DNA of 64,000 nt from Planctomycetota bacterium (GCA_018968885.1 JAGWZK010000016.1:24602-88601); one strand, 5' to 3'; positions 1 to 9,310 are shown, numbered from the stretch's first letter. Notes: generated by a model not told the origin, from the sequence alone. A program made the numbers and translations.

Positions 1-381
1 GGCCGCTGCTGCATCCAGATCAATCAGTGCATCGATTCCAAGCAGCGGCTCGTGGTTGGCCGGTTGAACTGATGTGACCTGACGCACACCTATATCGACA
101 GTGTACATCATCCCCTGCATCCGCACCGCCACCTGCGTTGCGCCGCGTGACTCCGCAAGGTCAGCGGCCTTTGACAACGTGGCAATCTCACCGCTCGAAA
201 GCTCGTGTGCGAGCCCCCGCGCTGATGTCACCTGAGTGCCGCTGGAAATCTGACCTTGCTCCACTTTTGATAAGAGTGAGGCAAAGTCCATCCCCTGCGC
301 CGGCGTCGCGCTCACGCGCACAGATCCAGCAGGTGATGCAAGACCAGCCAGCCGCTGCAACAGAGCAGCCGAAAGACTCAT
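1..381 (-). CDS. TIGR02530-like flagellar operon protein (3' end cut by window edge)
   Basis: The frame starts at an ATG that overlaps the flgD stop codon (ATGA) and stays open for 127 codons to the window edge, so the C-terminus is missing. The readable protein has a short N-terminal segment, then an alternation of 'LSSGEIATLSKAADLAESRG' followed by a valine-rich strand and 'MYTVDIGVRQVTSV'. This resembles the small flagellar-operon family TIGR02530, which often sits between flgD and flgE and has a helix 'A.D.AE.+GA' followed by a 'VDV..R.V' strand. Its role is not known; position suggests hook assembly. The next gene off the edge would be expected to be flgE. The family call is by eye; the coding frame itself is well supported by the translational overlap. 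Confidence 0.6.
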   Translation of the reverse strand, partial: MSLSAALLQRLAGLASPAGSVRVSATPAQGMDFASLLSKVEQGQISSGTQVTSARGLAHELSSGEIATLSKAADLAESRGATQVAVRMQGMMYTVDIGVRQVTSVQPANHEPLLGIDALIDLDAAAA

Positions 382-797
382 GCCACACCTTCAGGGTTGA
401 TCGTGTCAACATTCGACATGCGAATTCGGGCTCCTCCGAGCATATTGAGAACCGTTCCCTCATTCGTGCGGCTGACACTCTTCACGATATCTGTCACCCG
501 CGCATTCTCCATGCTGACACCACTCACACTCAGCCCGATCAGACCCGAAGCGCTCGCCATCTCATTCTGACTGACCAGCGATTTCAGATTGGTCGAAAGA
601 TCCAGATCAGATTGAATGCCCCGGATCATCGACACTTGCTGCAGCAGTGCGTTGGTGTCAGTCGGATTGCTCGGATCCTGCCGCGCAAGCTCGGCAAAGA
701 TCAGCTTGGTGAAATCTTCCGCGGTCATCGCTGAATAACCCGTCGCCTTTGTAGAGGATGTGCCCGACGAGTTGGTCAGTGCATCAACAGTCGCCAT
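378..797 (-). CDS. flgD: Flagellar hook assembly scaffold FlgD (short form)
   Basis: 139 residues. The region around residues 24-75 (TAEDFTKLIFAELARQDPSN, then NALLQQVSMIRGIQ) is the conserved FlgD N-terminal domain, which caps the growing hook and directs FlgE assembly. A strand-rich stretch follows (SGLIGLSVSGVS), and the protein then ends without the Ig/Tudor-like C-terminal domains of the usual ~220-residue FlgD. Start ATG follows an AAAGGAAG ribosome site. It sits 10 bases after fliK, and its stop overlaps the next start, so all three are probably co-translated. The short length is like that of FlgD proteins in several deep-branching phyla and need not mean loss of function. Confidence 0.85.
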   Translation of the reverse strand: MATVDALTNSSGTSSTKATGYSAMTAEDFTKLIFAELARQDPSNPTDTNALLQQVSMIRGIQSDLDLSTNLKSLVSQNEMASASGLIGLSVSGVSMENARVTDIVKSVSRTNEGTVLNMLGGARIRMSNVDTINPEGVA

Positions 798-807
798 ATC
801 GCTTCCT

Positions 808-2082
808 TTACGCCAAAGTGCTTAACGCGAGCCGCGAGCCATCCCAGCAGAATGCCGGGTCGTGCAAGATCAGGACCGTCTGGTCTTGATCTGACAAATC
901 GGTATCCGCAACATGCTCGTGATCCTGACGACCACCGCCTGCATGAGAGGTGTCCCGCTGTTCTGAAGCTCGGCCGTCCTCCCGCCCTCCGGCGGCTGAC
1001 CCCGTTCCAGGGTCCGGGTCGATTCTGGGATCGTGCACGACTTCCAGTCGTTCCACCACGATCCCACGCGCTTCCAGCGCGTGCTGCAGCCCATCCACCT
1101 GCCGCTTCAGCAAGTCGCATGCCGAATCGGTCGAGCACGTCAGCATCCCGCGCACGCCGCTGGCTCCAAATCGCAAATCCACGCGTACTTTGCCCAGTGC
1201 TTCAGGGCGCAGCACAACCGTGACCGCATCACCCTTATTGCGCAGCGCCGCAATCACCCCGCGCAACGCTTGCGCCTGAACCCTCTCAGAACCAGCACCA
1301 CCTTCAACTGGCTTTCCTTGCACACGCACGTCGCGGCCCTGCAGTCGGTCCCCCGCAAGCGCGGTCTCAGGCACCGCCGAAATCGCACTGGCCGTCGCTG
1401 TGCTCGCGGCACCCGATCCTCCGCCAATCGCTATTGCTGTCACTGCGGATGAAGTCGTTGCCACAGGTCGCACGATCGACGCCAAACCCGCAGAGGCGGC
1501 CGTGATCGCCGTCCCCTGACCGGCTCGTACCGCATGATCAGATAGTCGAACGACATCAAAACCTCTGGGAGCCGCTTCAGGCACACTCCGAGGCGACCTG
1601 GTCGCCGACTCCGCACCGCTTGTGCTCTGCCAGTCACCTTCATCCATTTCAATGGAATGTGGTGTTCCCGAGGGTTCACTTCGACGCGACTCAGGTTTGA
1701 CCTCACTCCGCACATCCACTTCACCCGCTTCGGCCTGCTCAACTTCGGCCTCGTGCACACCCGCCGAATGCAGATCGTGCTCGACCTCCGCCATCATCCC
1801 CAAGGGATCCTGACCCCGGGGCGGACTCGACATCATCTTCAGGATTGCCTGCTGAGATGGACTGAGATCCGCAATCGAATCCAAGTCGCCATCCTTCTTG
1901 GGTGCCAATTGCGCCTGCGGCGCATCTTCTCCGGAGTCCGTGAACACGACGAACGAACTGACCGCTGGCACACTCACCGCCGCGCTCATCATCGAATCAA
2001 ACGCGATCGTCGCCTCATCACGTGCGACATCGCGATTCTGACTTGCGCGAGGTGGATTGTGAACAGATTGAACACTCGCCAT
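808..2082 (-). CDS. fliK: Flagellar hook-length control protein FliK
   Basis: 424 residues. The first ~270 are low-complexity, rich in Ala, Ser, Glu and Gly, as expected for the FliK ruler region. Residues ~285-345 form the conserved Flg_hook C-terminal domain: 'VTVVLRPEALGKVRVDLRF' followed by a second strand set and 'LKRQVDGLQHALEARGI'. FliK is secreted during hook growth, measures hook length and switches the export gate from hook to filament substrates by touching FlhB. The tail after residue 350 is Gly/Asp/His-rich and of no clear fold. Start ATG follows a GGAG ~8 bases upstream; the gene lies between the MotE-like gene and flgD in the same direction. Confidence 0.85.
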   Translation of the reverse strand: MASVQSVHNPPRASQNRDVARDEATIAFDSMMSAAVSVPAVSSFVVFTDSGEDAPQAQLAPKKDGDLDSIADLSPSQQAILKMMSSPPRGQDPLGMMAEVEHDLHSAGVHEAEVEQAEAGEVDVRSEVKPESRRSEPSGTPHSIEMDEGDWQSTSGAESATRSPRSVPEAAPRGFDVVRLSDHAVRAGQGTAITAASAGLASIVRPVATTSSAVTAIAIGGGSGAASTATASAISAVPETALAGDRLQGRDVRVQGKPVEGGAGSERVQAQALRGVIAALRNKGDAVTVVLRPEALGKVRVDLRFGASGVRGMLTCSTDSACDLLKRQVDGLQHALEARGIVVERLEVVHDPRIDPDPGTGSAAGGREDGRASEQRDTSHAGGGRQDHEHVADTDLSDQDQTVLILHDPAFCWDGSRLALSTLA

Positions 2083-2103
2083 ACCCGTCTCCGGGCCATG
2101 GCA

Positions 2104-2886
2104 TCATCCGCCTGCACGCGCAGAATCCCCTGAAACAGGGAGTGCCGTACCTCGCGGCTGAGATCCTCGTGCGTTGGGAAGCACGACGGTGCCAAAGGCC
2201 CGCAACCGTTCAAGCAAATCTGCTGCCAGAGCGGGATCTTCCTTCTGAAACTCCGAAATCACTTTGGCCCTGGAACGATCTTGCATCGCGTTCAGATACC
2301 CCACCACCCGCTTCAACCCGCTTTCGGTGGGTCTGGGCGCAGAACCCGCCGCAGTTGAAGCACCGGCATCCACCAGCATCTGCGCAAGAATGTTGCGTGC
2401 CTCCGCAGGTTTGACAGCTTCCAGCACGCCAACCGTCTTCTTGAACTGCGGACTGCTTTCACCCGCTTCCAGCCCAGCCCTCGCCTCCGCTCGCTCCTTG
2501 TCAATCTCCGCCTTTGCAGCCAGAAACTGCGATTTGGCCTGATCCAAAGCAGTCGTCAGGTCAGCGACTTCGCGCTCCAGTCGGCGCACTTTCTGACGCT
2601 CCAATTCGGCCGCCTGATCGCGAATCGTCAACGCGGCTTCCGCAGTCAAAGGCGGTGCCTCACGACGCGATCTTTCCTTCGCTTCAGCAAGCGCCACAGT
2701 CGCCGCAGCTTCGTCGGCCTTCTTCTTGGCCGCCTCATCGGCCAAAGTCGGCGAAAGCACCTCCCGCACCGCACGAACTCGATCCATGTTCAGCCGATCA
2801 GACACGCGCAACCATCCCGCAAAGCACACAAGTGCAATCAGGTTTGCCACCGCAATGACGCTCAAAATGGTCCAGATCGATTTCAT
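2104..2886 (-). CDS. MotE/YlxF-like membrane coiled-coil protein of the flagellar operon
   Basis: I chose the ATG at 2886, which overlaps the fliJ stop as ATGA, giving 260 residues. One membrane helix (residues ~3-23, IWTILSVIAVANLIALVCFA) is followed by a long Ala/Glu/Lys/Arg coiled coil (~40-145) and a C-terminal helical domain with 'YLNAMQDRSRAKVISEFQKE', which is like the MgtE-N fold of MotE and related FliJ-adjacent proteins. In other phyla MotE acts as a periplasmic chaperone for the stator protein MotC or MotB; whether that holds here is unknown. Position after fliJ and before fliK matches the usual place of this family. Family call moderate, gene call strong. Confidence 0.7.
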   Translation of the reverse strand: MKSIWTILSVIAVANLIALVCFAGWLRVSDRLNMDRVRAVREVLSPTLADEAAKKKADEAAATVALAEAKERSRREAPPLTAEAALTIRDQAAELERQKVRRLEREVADLTTALDQAKSQFLAAKAEIDKERAEARAGLEAGESSPQFKKTVGVLEAVKPAEARNILAQMLVDAGASTAAGSAPRPTESGLKRVVGYLNAMQDRSRAKVISEFQKEDPALAADLLERLRAFGTVVLPNARGSQPRGTALPVSGDSARAGG

Positions 2887-3416
2887 GTCAAATCCTTCCC
2901 GAACTCGCACTCATGTATCGGCATGATCTGGTTCAACTCCCCATCGCCCCCGACGCATCCCTCTTCCTCACCTTGTGCACTTCGAATCGCTCCAAAAGTT
3001 CCAACGTCATCCAGCATGCGGTCTTCCTGACGATTCAGAGATGCTTTCCATTCCGCATGTCTGCGTTCTTTCAGCAGTTCCAGCGCCTTCCTGGCTGCAA
3101 TCGCTTCCACCAGCTTTGCCCGAGCGGCCTTGATCCTCTGAAGCAATCCAGCCAGACGAAAAACCAGCTTCTGGGCCTCGGCAACCGCATGCAGCGAAGT
3201 TGCTGCCTGCATCCGGATCGCCGCGATCTGAACGGTCGCATCCAGACCTGATCGCAACTCGCTTCGCTCAAATTCAATTCGCCCTTGCAACACCCGAATC
3301 TGATCTTCGATCTCGATGCGCTGCCGTTCCAATTCTGCCACAGCGACCAGACGTTCCTCTTCGGTGCGCTGTCGCTGGTTGAGAACGGGTTGCAATGCGA
3401 ATCGGAATGCCGCCAT
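2883..3416 (-). CDS. fliJ: Flagellar export chaperone FliJ
   Basis: 177 residues, almost entirely alpha-helical coiled coil, beginning 'AFRFALQPVLNQRQRTEEE', the standard FliJ opening (F-x-L-x-x-V-L-x-x-R). FliJ forms the central stalk of the FliH-FliI ATPase complex and escorts export substrates to FlhA. It lies directly after fliI and its stop overlaps the next gene's start. The last ~30 residues (acidic, with a CVGG and a HECEF stretch) are not typical of FliJ and may be lineage-specific. Confidence 0.85.
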   Translation of the reverse strand: MAAFRFALQPVLNQRQRTEEERLVAVAELERQRIEIEDQIRVLQGRIEFERSELRSGLDATVQIAAIRMQAATSLHAVAEAQKLVFRLAGLLQRIKAARAKLVEAIAARKALELLKERRHAEWKASLNRQEDRMLDDVGTFGAIRSAQGEEEGCVGGDGELNQIMPIHECEFGKDLT

Positions 3417-3439
3417 ACCAAGTCAATCCTGTTTGCCTT

Positions 3440-4813
3440 TCACGCTGATTTCTTCTTCTGCCGCTGTGCCAGAAGTTCTCCCCCCTGACGCGCCGCTTGT
3501 GCCAATTTCGCCCGGGACGCCTCTATGGTCTCCGACTCGTCCTGCTCCTGACGAAGAATGCTGTTGATCAATGGTGACAGCTCGATTGCCGCATCCGCCT
3601 CGGCATTGCTCCCTCTCGCATACGCCCCGATCTGCACCAGTTCCTCCACCTCGCGATAGGCAGCAAGCAGGCGCAGTGCCATCTGCCGCTGCTGCTGCTG
3701 CTCACGCGCTGTAATGTCAGTCGCCACGCGGCTGATCGAATCCAACACGTCAATCGCCGGATAATGCCCCTTGTGCGCGAGCTTCCGGCTCAGAATCACG
3801 TGACCATCCAGAATGCCGCGCGCCGCATCCGCCACCGGCTCCGTCATGTCGTCACCTTCCACCAGAATCGTGTAAAGCCCGGTGATTGATCCAGCTCGGC
3901 GATTGGCCGATGCCTCCACCGCGCCCGCTCTCTCCAGCAGCACCGGCAGCGCGGCAAAGACGCTCGGTGTATATCCCTTCGTCGCCGGCGGTTCACCAAC
4001 GCTCAGCCCCACTTGCCTCTGCGCGTGCGCAAATCGTGTCACCGAGTCCATCATCAGAAGCACATCTCGCCCCTGATCTCGAAACCATTCCGCAACAACC
4101 GCAGCCACCCGCGCCGCTCTCAGTCGCATCAGCGGTGATTCATCACCCGTCGCCACCACCACCACCGATCGCCGCATCCCCTCATCACCCAGCGTGTGCT
4201 CAATGAAATCTCGAACCTCGCGGCCACGTTCACCGATCAGCGCAATCACATTCACCGACGCCTCAGTTCCCTTGGCGATCTGGCCCAATAGAGTGCTCTT
4301 ACCCACGCCAGGACCCGCAAACAGTCCCAGTCGCTGCCCCCTTCCAAGCGGCGTCATCAGATCAATCGCACGCACACCAGTCAGCAACTGCTGCGTAATC
4401 CGCCGACGTTCCATGGCTCCAATCGGTGCAGGATCCAGCAATCGCGGCACCCTCCCGTGAATTGGCCCCTTGCCGTCGATCGGTTCGCCAAGCCCGTTGA
4501 TCACGCGGCCGCACATGCCGTCACTCACCCCCACCGTCTGCGCGACCTGCAAACCCACCACAGCGTCACCAGCGCGAACACCAACGCTCGATGCCAAAGC
4601 CATGATGATCGCCTGATCCTTGCTGAATCCCACCACCTCACCCAGTCCACGCGTGCCATCCCCTTTGGCGCTTCCGAATGCAACCAGTGAACCCACAGGC
4701 AGCGGCAGCCCATCTGCAAGAATCGTCATCCCGCGCAACACCGCCGCCCTGCCGGTGATCTGCACCGGCTCAAGATGCCCAAGCGTCTCTCTCGCCGCGG
4801 CAATCGCGTTCAC
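3440..4813 (-). CDS. fliI: Flagellum-specific ATPase FliI
   Basis: 457 residues, the normal size. A F1-beta-like ATPase with Walker A 'AGPGVGKSTLLGQ' (~residue 165), Walker B 'DVLLMMDSVTRFA' and the type-III family stretch 'GYTPSVFAALPVLLERAG'. It energises loading and unfolding of export substrates at the base of the flagellum together with FliH and FliJ. The start is GTG, chosen because it overlaps the fliH stop in a GTGA arrangement, pointing to coupled translation. The C-terminal helical part ends with a basic tail (RQKKKSA). Confidence 0.95.
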   Translation of the reverse strand: MNAIAAARETLGHLEPVQITGRAAVLRGMTILADGLPLPVGSLVAFGSAKGDGTRGLGEVVGFSKDQAIIMALASSVGVRAGDAVVGLQVAQTVGVSDGMCGRVINGLGEPIDGKGPIHGRVPRLLDPAPIGAMERRRITQQLLTGVRAIDLMTPLGRGQRLGLFAGPGVGKSTLLGQIAKGTEASVNVIALIGERGREVRDFIEHTLGDEGMRRSVVVVATGDESPLMRLRAARVAAVVAEWFRDQGRDVLLMMDSVTRFAHAQRQVGLSVGEPPATKGYTPSVFAALPVLLERAGAVEASANRRAGSITGLYTILVEGDDMTEPVADAARGILDGHVILSRKLAHKGHYPAIDVLDSISRVATDITAREQQQQRQMALRLLAAYREVEELVQIGAYARGSNAEADAAIELSPLINSILRQEQDESETIEASRAKLAQAARQGGELLAQRQKKKSA

Positions 4814-5529
4814 GATGACGCCCTTCCTGGAACAATCGCCTCCGCGATGCGGCTGATCTGTCGCTGCACATCCGCGTCAAAAACGCTCGCACACTCGGCA
4901 CCGGCTTCCGCAATCACCGTCGAACCGCGAGCCAGCGTCGGATCATCCACAAGCTCCGCATGCTTGACAGAGCTGAACTTTGCCACAACCTCCGGAAGGA
5001 CTTCCTGTACCAATGCTCGATCAGCCGGATTCACCCGGACGACGAGTCTCGAAGGTCGCGAAACCATCTGAAGCACGTGTTCAATCTGTTGCACGACCAG
5101 AGAGGGGTCCGCTTCAATCGATCGCTTGATCACCAACTCTGCGATCTGCAGCGCCAGCGCGAGCACATCAGCTCCCGCTCGATCAATCAGCTCCTGCCGC
5201 TGGTCAAGAAACTCGCGCAGAGTTCCTTCCCACCCCGCTGCGAGCGCTGCAGTGCTTCGTTTGGCTTCCAGAACCGATTCTGCATGTCCTTTTTCAAACC
5301 CGTCCTTGTATCCGGCACTCAAGCCCTCCGCCCGTCCCGCCTCAAACCCCTTCTCCTGTGCGCCCTCAAGAATGCGTTGCCTCTCCGCATGCGCTTTGTC
5401 GATGATTGACTGTGCCCGGCGATGCGCCTCTTCGCGCATCGCCTTACCACGTGCCATCAGATCACCAAGGTGCAATGCGATCGCATCGCGTGCGATCTCG
5501 TGTCGGTCTGATTGGCGAATCATCGGCAT
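4810..5529 (-). CDS. fliH: Flagellar assembly protein FliH
   Basis: 239 residues. The N-terminal half is a charged helix with Ala/Glu/Lys repeats and a run of small-residue contacts ('GFEAGRAEGLSAGYKDGFEK') typical of FliH's GxxxG-rich coil. The C-terminal half (from ~110) has the V-ATPase subunit E/FliH fold, with 'ALALQIAELVIKRSIEADPS' and 'VVRVNPADRALV'. FliH binds FliI and tethers it to the C-ring. Two in-frame ATGs (5529 and 5523) are possible; the upstream one follows a GGGAAG. Its stop overlaps fliI. Confidence 0.85.
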   Translation of the reverse strand: MPMIRQSDRHEIARDAIALHLGDLMARGKAMREEAHRRAQSIIDKAHAERQRILEGAQEKGFEAGRAEGLSAGYKDGFEKGHAESVLEAKRSTAALAAGWEGTLREFLDQRQELIDRAGADVLALALQIAELVIKRSIEADPSLVVQQIEHVLQMVSRPSRLVVRVNPADRALVQEVLPEVVAKFSSVKHAELVDDPTLARGSTVIAEAGAECASVFDADVQRQISRIAEAIVPGRASS

Positions 5530-5541
5530 CAGACTTCCCTA

Positions 5542-6582
5542 TCACACGAGCAGATCTTCTTCGCCGCCGCGACCCTGCACCACGACCTCGCCCGCCTCTT
5601 CCAGGCGGCGCACGATGTCCACGATCCGCTGCTGGCTGGCTTCCACATCGCTCACCTTCACCGGGCCCATGAATTGCATCTCTTCCTTGATCAGCTGTCC
5701 CGCCCGCTCCGACATGTTCTTGAAGATCTTGTTCTTCAGGTCTTCGCTCGCCGTCTTCAGTGCCAGCGCAAGCTCTTCATTGTCCACTTCCTTCAGGACC
5801 GCCTGAATGCCCTTGTCATTCACCATCTTGATGTCCTCAAACACGAACATCAACCGTCGAATCTGCTCCACCAGATCCGGATCATCGGATTCCAGCCCCT
5901 CCAGAATCGCCTTCTCCGTCGCTCGATCCGCTAGGTTCAGAATCTCCGACACCGTCGGCACCCCGCCTGCTTTCTCCATGCTCTGCGTCAGCATGTTCGC
6001 CAGGCGCGATTCCAGCCCCTTCTCCACCTCGCGAATGATCTCCGGGTTGGTTTGCTCCATGTTCGCAACCCGCTTGATCACTTCGATCTGCTTCTGAATC
6101 GGCAGCCCGGCCAGAATCTCAGCCGCCTTGTGATGCGCCAGATGGCACAAAATCAACGCAATCGTCTGCGGGTGCTCATCCTGAATAAAGGTCAGCAGGT
6201 TCTCGCTCTCGGCCCGCTGCAGAAAGGCGAATGGAGTCTTCTGCACCTGCGTTTGAATTTGCGACAGCACTTTGTCCGCCTGCTTGGGGTCCATCGTCCC
6301 CACCAGCAGCGATTTCGCATAGTCCAGATTGCCCTCATTGATGTAACTGCTCGCCATCGTCAGAGAGTAAAACTCGCTGACCACCGCCTCTTGCAGACGT
6401 GCAGGCACGCGACCCAGCGATGCCAGTTCGCGCGTCACTTCCTCGACCTCTTCTTGCTCCAGTGCCTTCAGAACCAGCGATGCCGAGTCGCTCCCAATCG
6501 CCAAAAGCAGAATCGCCGCCTTGGTCGTCCCCTCCAGGGCACCCGGATCGTCGGGAAGTTTTTCATGCGGTTTCCGCGGCAT
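5542..6582 (-). CDS. fliG: Flagellar motor switch protein FliG
   Basis: 346 residues, the expected length. The N-terminal part (TKAAILLLAIGSDSASLVLK) is the FliF-binding domain, the middle has 'EHPQTIALILCHLAHHKAAE' (the armadillo-like EHPQ motif), and the C-terminal part carries the charged torque helix, where 'ELALALKTASEDLKNKIFKN' is followed by 'MSERAGQLIKEEMQFMGP'. FliG sits between the MS ring and the FliM/FliN C-ring and transmits torque from the stators. A GAGGAG lies five bases before the ATG. It follows fliF by 19 bases. Confidence 0.95.
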   Translation of the reverse strand: MPRKPHEKLPDDPGALEGTTKAAILLLAIGSDSASLVLKALEQEEVEEVTRELASLGRVPARLQEAVVSEFYSLTMASSYINEGNLDYAKSLLVGTMDPKQADKVLSQIQTQVQKTPFAFLQRAESENLLTFIQDEHPQTIALILCHLAHHKAAEILAGLPIQKQIEVIKRVANMEQTNPEIIREVEKGLESRLANMLTQSMEKAGGVPTVSEILNLADRATEKAILEGLESDDPDLVEQIRRLMFVFEDIKMVNDKGIQAVLKEVDNEELALALKTASEDLKNKIFKNMSERAGQLIKEEMQFMGPVKVSDVEASQQRIVDIVRRLEEAGEVVVQGRGGEEDLLV

Positions 6583-6601
6583 CCCTGCTCCTCAATCACA
6601 C

Positions 6602-8332
6602 TCAATCCTCACGAACCAACCAACGCTTCACCAGTCGAGCCGCACCATCCGGCTGCGTCTTCACAAACTCTCCCACCGACTCCAGCATCTTCTGCTGCTG
6701 AATCGCCCCCTCATCAATCTCAATACCCGTCATCACCGTCTCACCCTCATCCGCCTCACCGACCAGATCGTTCTTGATCTCAAGCTGAGGCGGGATTCCA
6801 ACCAGCTCTTCCGCAGAAGGCAATTCCACCTTCTTCCCCTGCTTCTTCACCATCATCACCATCATCCCCAGCGCCACCACCGCCAAAAGCGAAATCAGCG
6901 CCTTGTCCAGCAATCCTCCCAGCGAGAATCCCGCGCCGCCGCCAGCCGGAGTGACCAGCCCCAACGAACTCAGCATGCCCGAACTCGCCGCCGCACCGCT
7001 CGATTCGCTCGCAAACTCCCCTGGCACCAGCGACACCACCACCTCGCCATCCACAGTCTTGCCATCGCTTCCACGTGATCGAAGATGCGGCTTCACCAGT
7101 GATTCAATCCGTGCTTGCTCCAGCTTGAATCGGTCATCAATGTCTTTGTCGCTCGGTTCGGCCGCCTTCGCATCAGTCTTGGCATCCGCGTTGGCAGGAT
7201 CCGCCTTCGGAGTAAGCAACTTGACGATGTATCCTCGTGGCACGTTGATACTCGCCGCCAGCGCAGTGGGCATGCCGCGCGGATCCACAATCTGTTCATC
7301 ACGCGTTCCCACGTGATTCTCCATCTCCGCGACGCCGGACTCCATCTCGCTCTTGGCCCCTTGCTTCCCACTTCCCCGATTGATGTCCGCCGTCTGATTC
7401 GATCGCGGCCCTGGCTCAGCACCCCGAGTCGGCTCACTCTGCACCGTCTTCTGATCATCCGATTTCTTCAAGAGCGAAACCGTTCCCTCACCCGTCGGCA
7501 GATTCTTCCGCACCCGCGCATTCACACTCGTCACATCCACCTGCGCCGTCACCGCAATCCGCACTCCGGGGATTCCAGCCAGCAAGTCACCCAGCTTCTC
7601 AACCATCTGCCGCTCCACCGCTGAAGCGTGCTCCATGTAGGTGCTCGTCGCCGCCTGGTCCGGGCTCGTCGCTCGCCTCTCCCTCCCGGCCACCGTATCA
7701 ATCACCTTGACCTGTAACACATCCAACCCGGCCTTGGCTCCCGCCACCAGATTCGCAATCGCATCCACCTGCTGCTGCGTTAATGGTCGCCCAGTCCCCG
7801 TCGTCACACTCGCCGTCGCCGAGGGCTTTCGCACCGCCGCGCCCAATCCATTCGGCTCGGGCGCACTGACAACGACTGTTGCCCCCTTCACACCCGTAAA
7901 CCCGCTGATCATCTTCCCAAGCGCGCTCTGCAGGTCCAGGTTGTACAACTGCTCACTCTGATAACGCGACGTATGCCACGTCTGCTTCTCAAGAATATTC
8001 TTGAACAACTGGCTCACATCCGAAGGCATCTTTCCTGCCTCAGATAACGCCGCCCGCGCCGCCCACTCATCGCCAGGAGCAACCATCAGCTTGTTGCCTT
8101 CGGTCTGATACCCGATGCCCTGAATTTTCAGCGTCGCAATCGCCTGCTGCTGCTCTGTCACCGGCGCACCCGGCAGGAGTTCAACCCACGCTGGCTTGGA
8201 TGCCACCTGACTGACAACCAACAACACCAACGCCGCAATCACCACGACCAGTCCGATGATCAGCTTGCCACTCGCTGGGAGCTGCCCCAGATACGTCTGA
8301 ATATTGGCGATGACCCTGCGTAAGGCGTCCAC
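6602..8332 (-). CDS. fliF: Flagellar MS-ring protein FliF
   Basis: 576 residues. One membrane helix near the N-terminus (LIIGLVVVIAALVLLVVSQV), a periplasmic YscJ/FliF ring-building region with 'YNLDLQSALGKMISGFTGVK', a long variable middle, and a second helix near residue 490 before a FliG-binding cytoplasmic tail. FliF is the first part of the motor to assemble in the inner membrane. The start is GTG preceded by GGAGG nine bases away; no better ATG exists nearby. A 174-base gap separates it from fliE and holds only a short inverted repeat. Confidence 0.95.
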   Translation of the reverse strand: MDALRRVIANIQTYLGQLPASGKLIIGLVVVIAALVLLVVSQVASKPAWVELLPGAPVTEQQQAIATLKIQGIGYQTEGNKLMVAPGDEWAARAALSEAGKMPSDVSQLFKNILEKQTWHTSRYQSEQLYNLDLQSALGKMISGFTGVKGATVVVSAPEPNGLGAAVRKPSATASVTTGTGRPLTQQQVDAIANLVAGAKAGLDVLQVKVIDTVAGRERRATSPDQAATSTYMEHASAVERQMVEKLGDLLAGIPGVRIAVTAQVDVTSVNARVRKNLPTGEGTVSLLKKSDDQKTVQSEPTRGAEPGPRSNQTADINRGSGKQGAKSEMESGVAEMENHVGTRDEQIVDPRGMPTALAASINVPRGYIVKLLTPKADPANADAKTDAKAAEPSDKDIDDRFKLEQARIESLVKPHLRSRGSDGKTVDGEVVVSLVPGEFASESSGAAASSGMLSSLGLVTPAGGGAGFSLGGLLDKALISLLAVVALGMMVMMVKKQGKKVELPSAEELVGIPPQLEIKNDLVGEADEGETVMTGIEIDEGAIQQQKMLESVGEFVKTQPDGAARLVKRWLVRED

Positions 8333-8506
8333 CGGTGCGGCCTCCGTGCCTCATGATCCGGACCATCCCAGTCCGGGTCGGAAACGACAGACCGCCGCTC
8401 CCGATCGTCACCTTTCGGCAATCGGGCGCACTTTCCTCCACATTGCTCACTTCTTGCGCTCTCCCCCACCGCCCCACGCGCAAACCCTGCCCATACCCCT
8501 CACCAA

Positions 8507-8821
8507 TCAAACCCGGATCTGCTTCACCTCGTCATACGCATCTACGACCTTGTTCCGCAGCGATTGCAGCATGCGAAACGCCGTATCCGCCTTCTGCGTC
8601 GCCAGAATCACACCTTCCAGATCCTCACGCTTGCCAGTCTGCAGATCCTCAATCGCCTTGCTCGCATCCTGCTGTAACTGGTTGACCTCATTGAGGTTCT
8701 GCATCAAAACATCACGAAAGCCCGGACCGCTCCCTGGTCCCGCGGCCGCACGATTCTGCTGCCCGATCTGGGATGGGCTCCGCCCCGCAGCATTCGAAAT
8801 CAATCCCAGTGGATCTGACAT
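8507..8821 (-). CDS. fliE: Flagellar hook-basal body protein FliE
   Basis: About 104 residues, the normal size, ending in 'AFRMLQSLRNKVVDAYDEVK', the FliE signature that forms the junction between the MS ring and the rod. Of two in-frame ATGs (8827 and 8821) I prefer 8821 because the GAGGG ribosome site is nine bases away from it but abuts the first. It follows flgC by ~35 bases in the order flgB-flgC-fliE, which is widely conserved. Confidence 0.9.
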   Translation of the reverse strand: MSDPLGLISNAAGRSPSQIGQQNRAAAGPGSGPGFRDVLMQNLNEVNQLQQDASKAIEDLQTGKREDLEGVILATQKADTAFRMLQSLRNKVVDAYDEVKQIRV

Positions 8822-8856
8822 GAACATCCCTCATCAATCACTGCGCGTCAACGCAG

Positions 8857-9285
8857 CTACGCCAGCATACGCAAACTCTGGGCCACCATGCTCTTGGTCG
8901 CCTCCGCCGCCGCCACGTTCGCCTCGTACGCCCTCGATGCCTCCAGCATGTTGATCTGCTCAATCACCGGATTCACATTCGGTTGCGGCACATAGTCCCG
9001 CATCGGCCCATCCTTGATCGCCAACGGATGCCCAGGATCCCACTTGTAGCTGATCGGCGATTCATCAATCGCGATCTCCGACACATGCACGCCCATCCCC
9101 CGCCCCGCCACCGAGGTTGCTGTCGGGTCCCCCGGCGAAAACATCACATGCCGCGCCCGATACGGCTCCGGATTGCCATTCGCATCCAGAATCACGTCCT
9201 TATTCGCATAATTCGCGGCAATCGCCGCCTGCCGCGTCCGCTGCGCCACCATCCCGCTCACCGAAATATCCAGAATCCCGAACAT
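8857..9285 (-). CDS. flgC: Flagellar proximal rod protein FlgC
   Basis: 142 residues from the ATG at 9285, which has GAGGTG ten bases upstream; a TTG just before it is a less likely start. The N-terminus 'FGILDISVSGMVAQRTRQAA' and the C-terminus 'VIEQINMLEASRAYEANVAA' are the two helical ends shared by all rod proteins. 'YVPQPNVNPVIE' is the FlgC-specific turn before the last helix. FlgC polymerises with FlgB, FlgF and FliE to make the proximal rod. Confidence 0.95.
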   Translation of the reverse strand: MFGILDISVSGMVAQRTRQAAIAANYANKDVILDANGNPEPYRARHVMFSPGDPTATSVAGRGMGVHVSEIAIDESPISYKWDPGHPLAIKDGPMRDYVPQPNVNPVIEQINMLEASRAYEANVAAAEATKSMVAQSLRMLA

Positions 9286-9310
9286 CAATCACCTCAATTC
9301 CCATCGATCA

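Noticed and set aside
8358..8376. CCGGAC / GTCCGG inverted repeat between fliE and fliF
   Set aside because: Six pairs with no U-tract; too weak for a terminator and in the middle of an operon.
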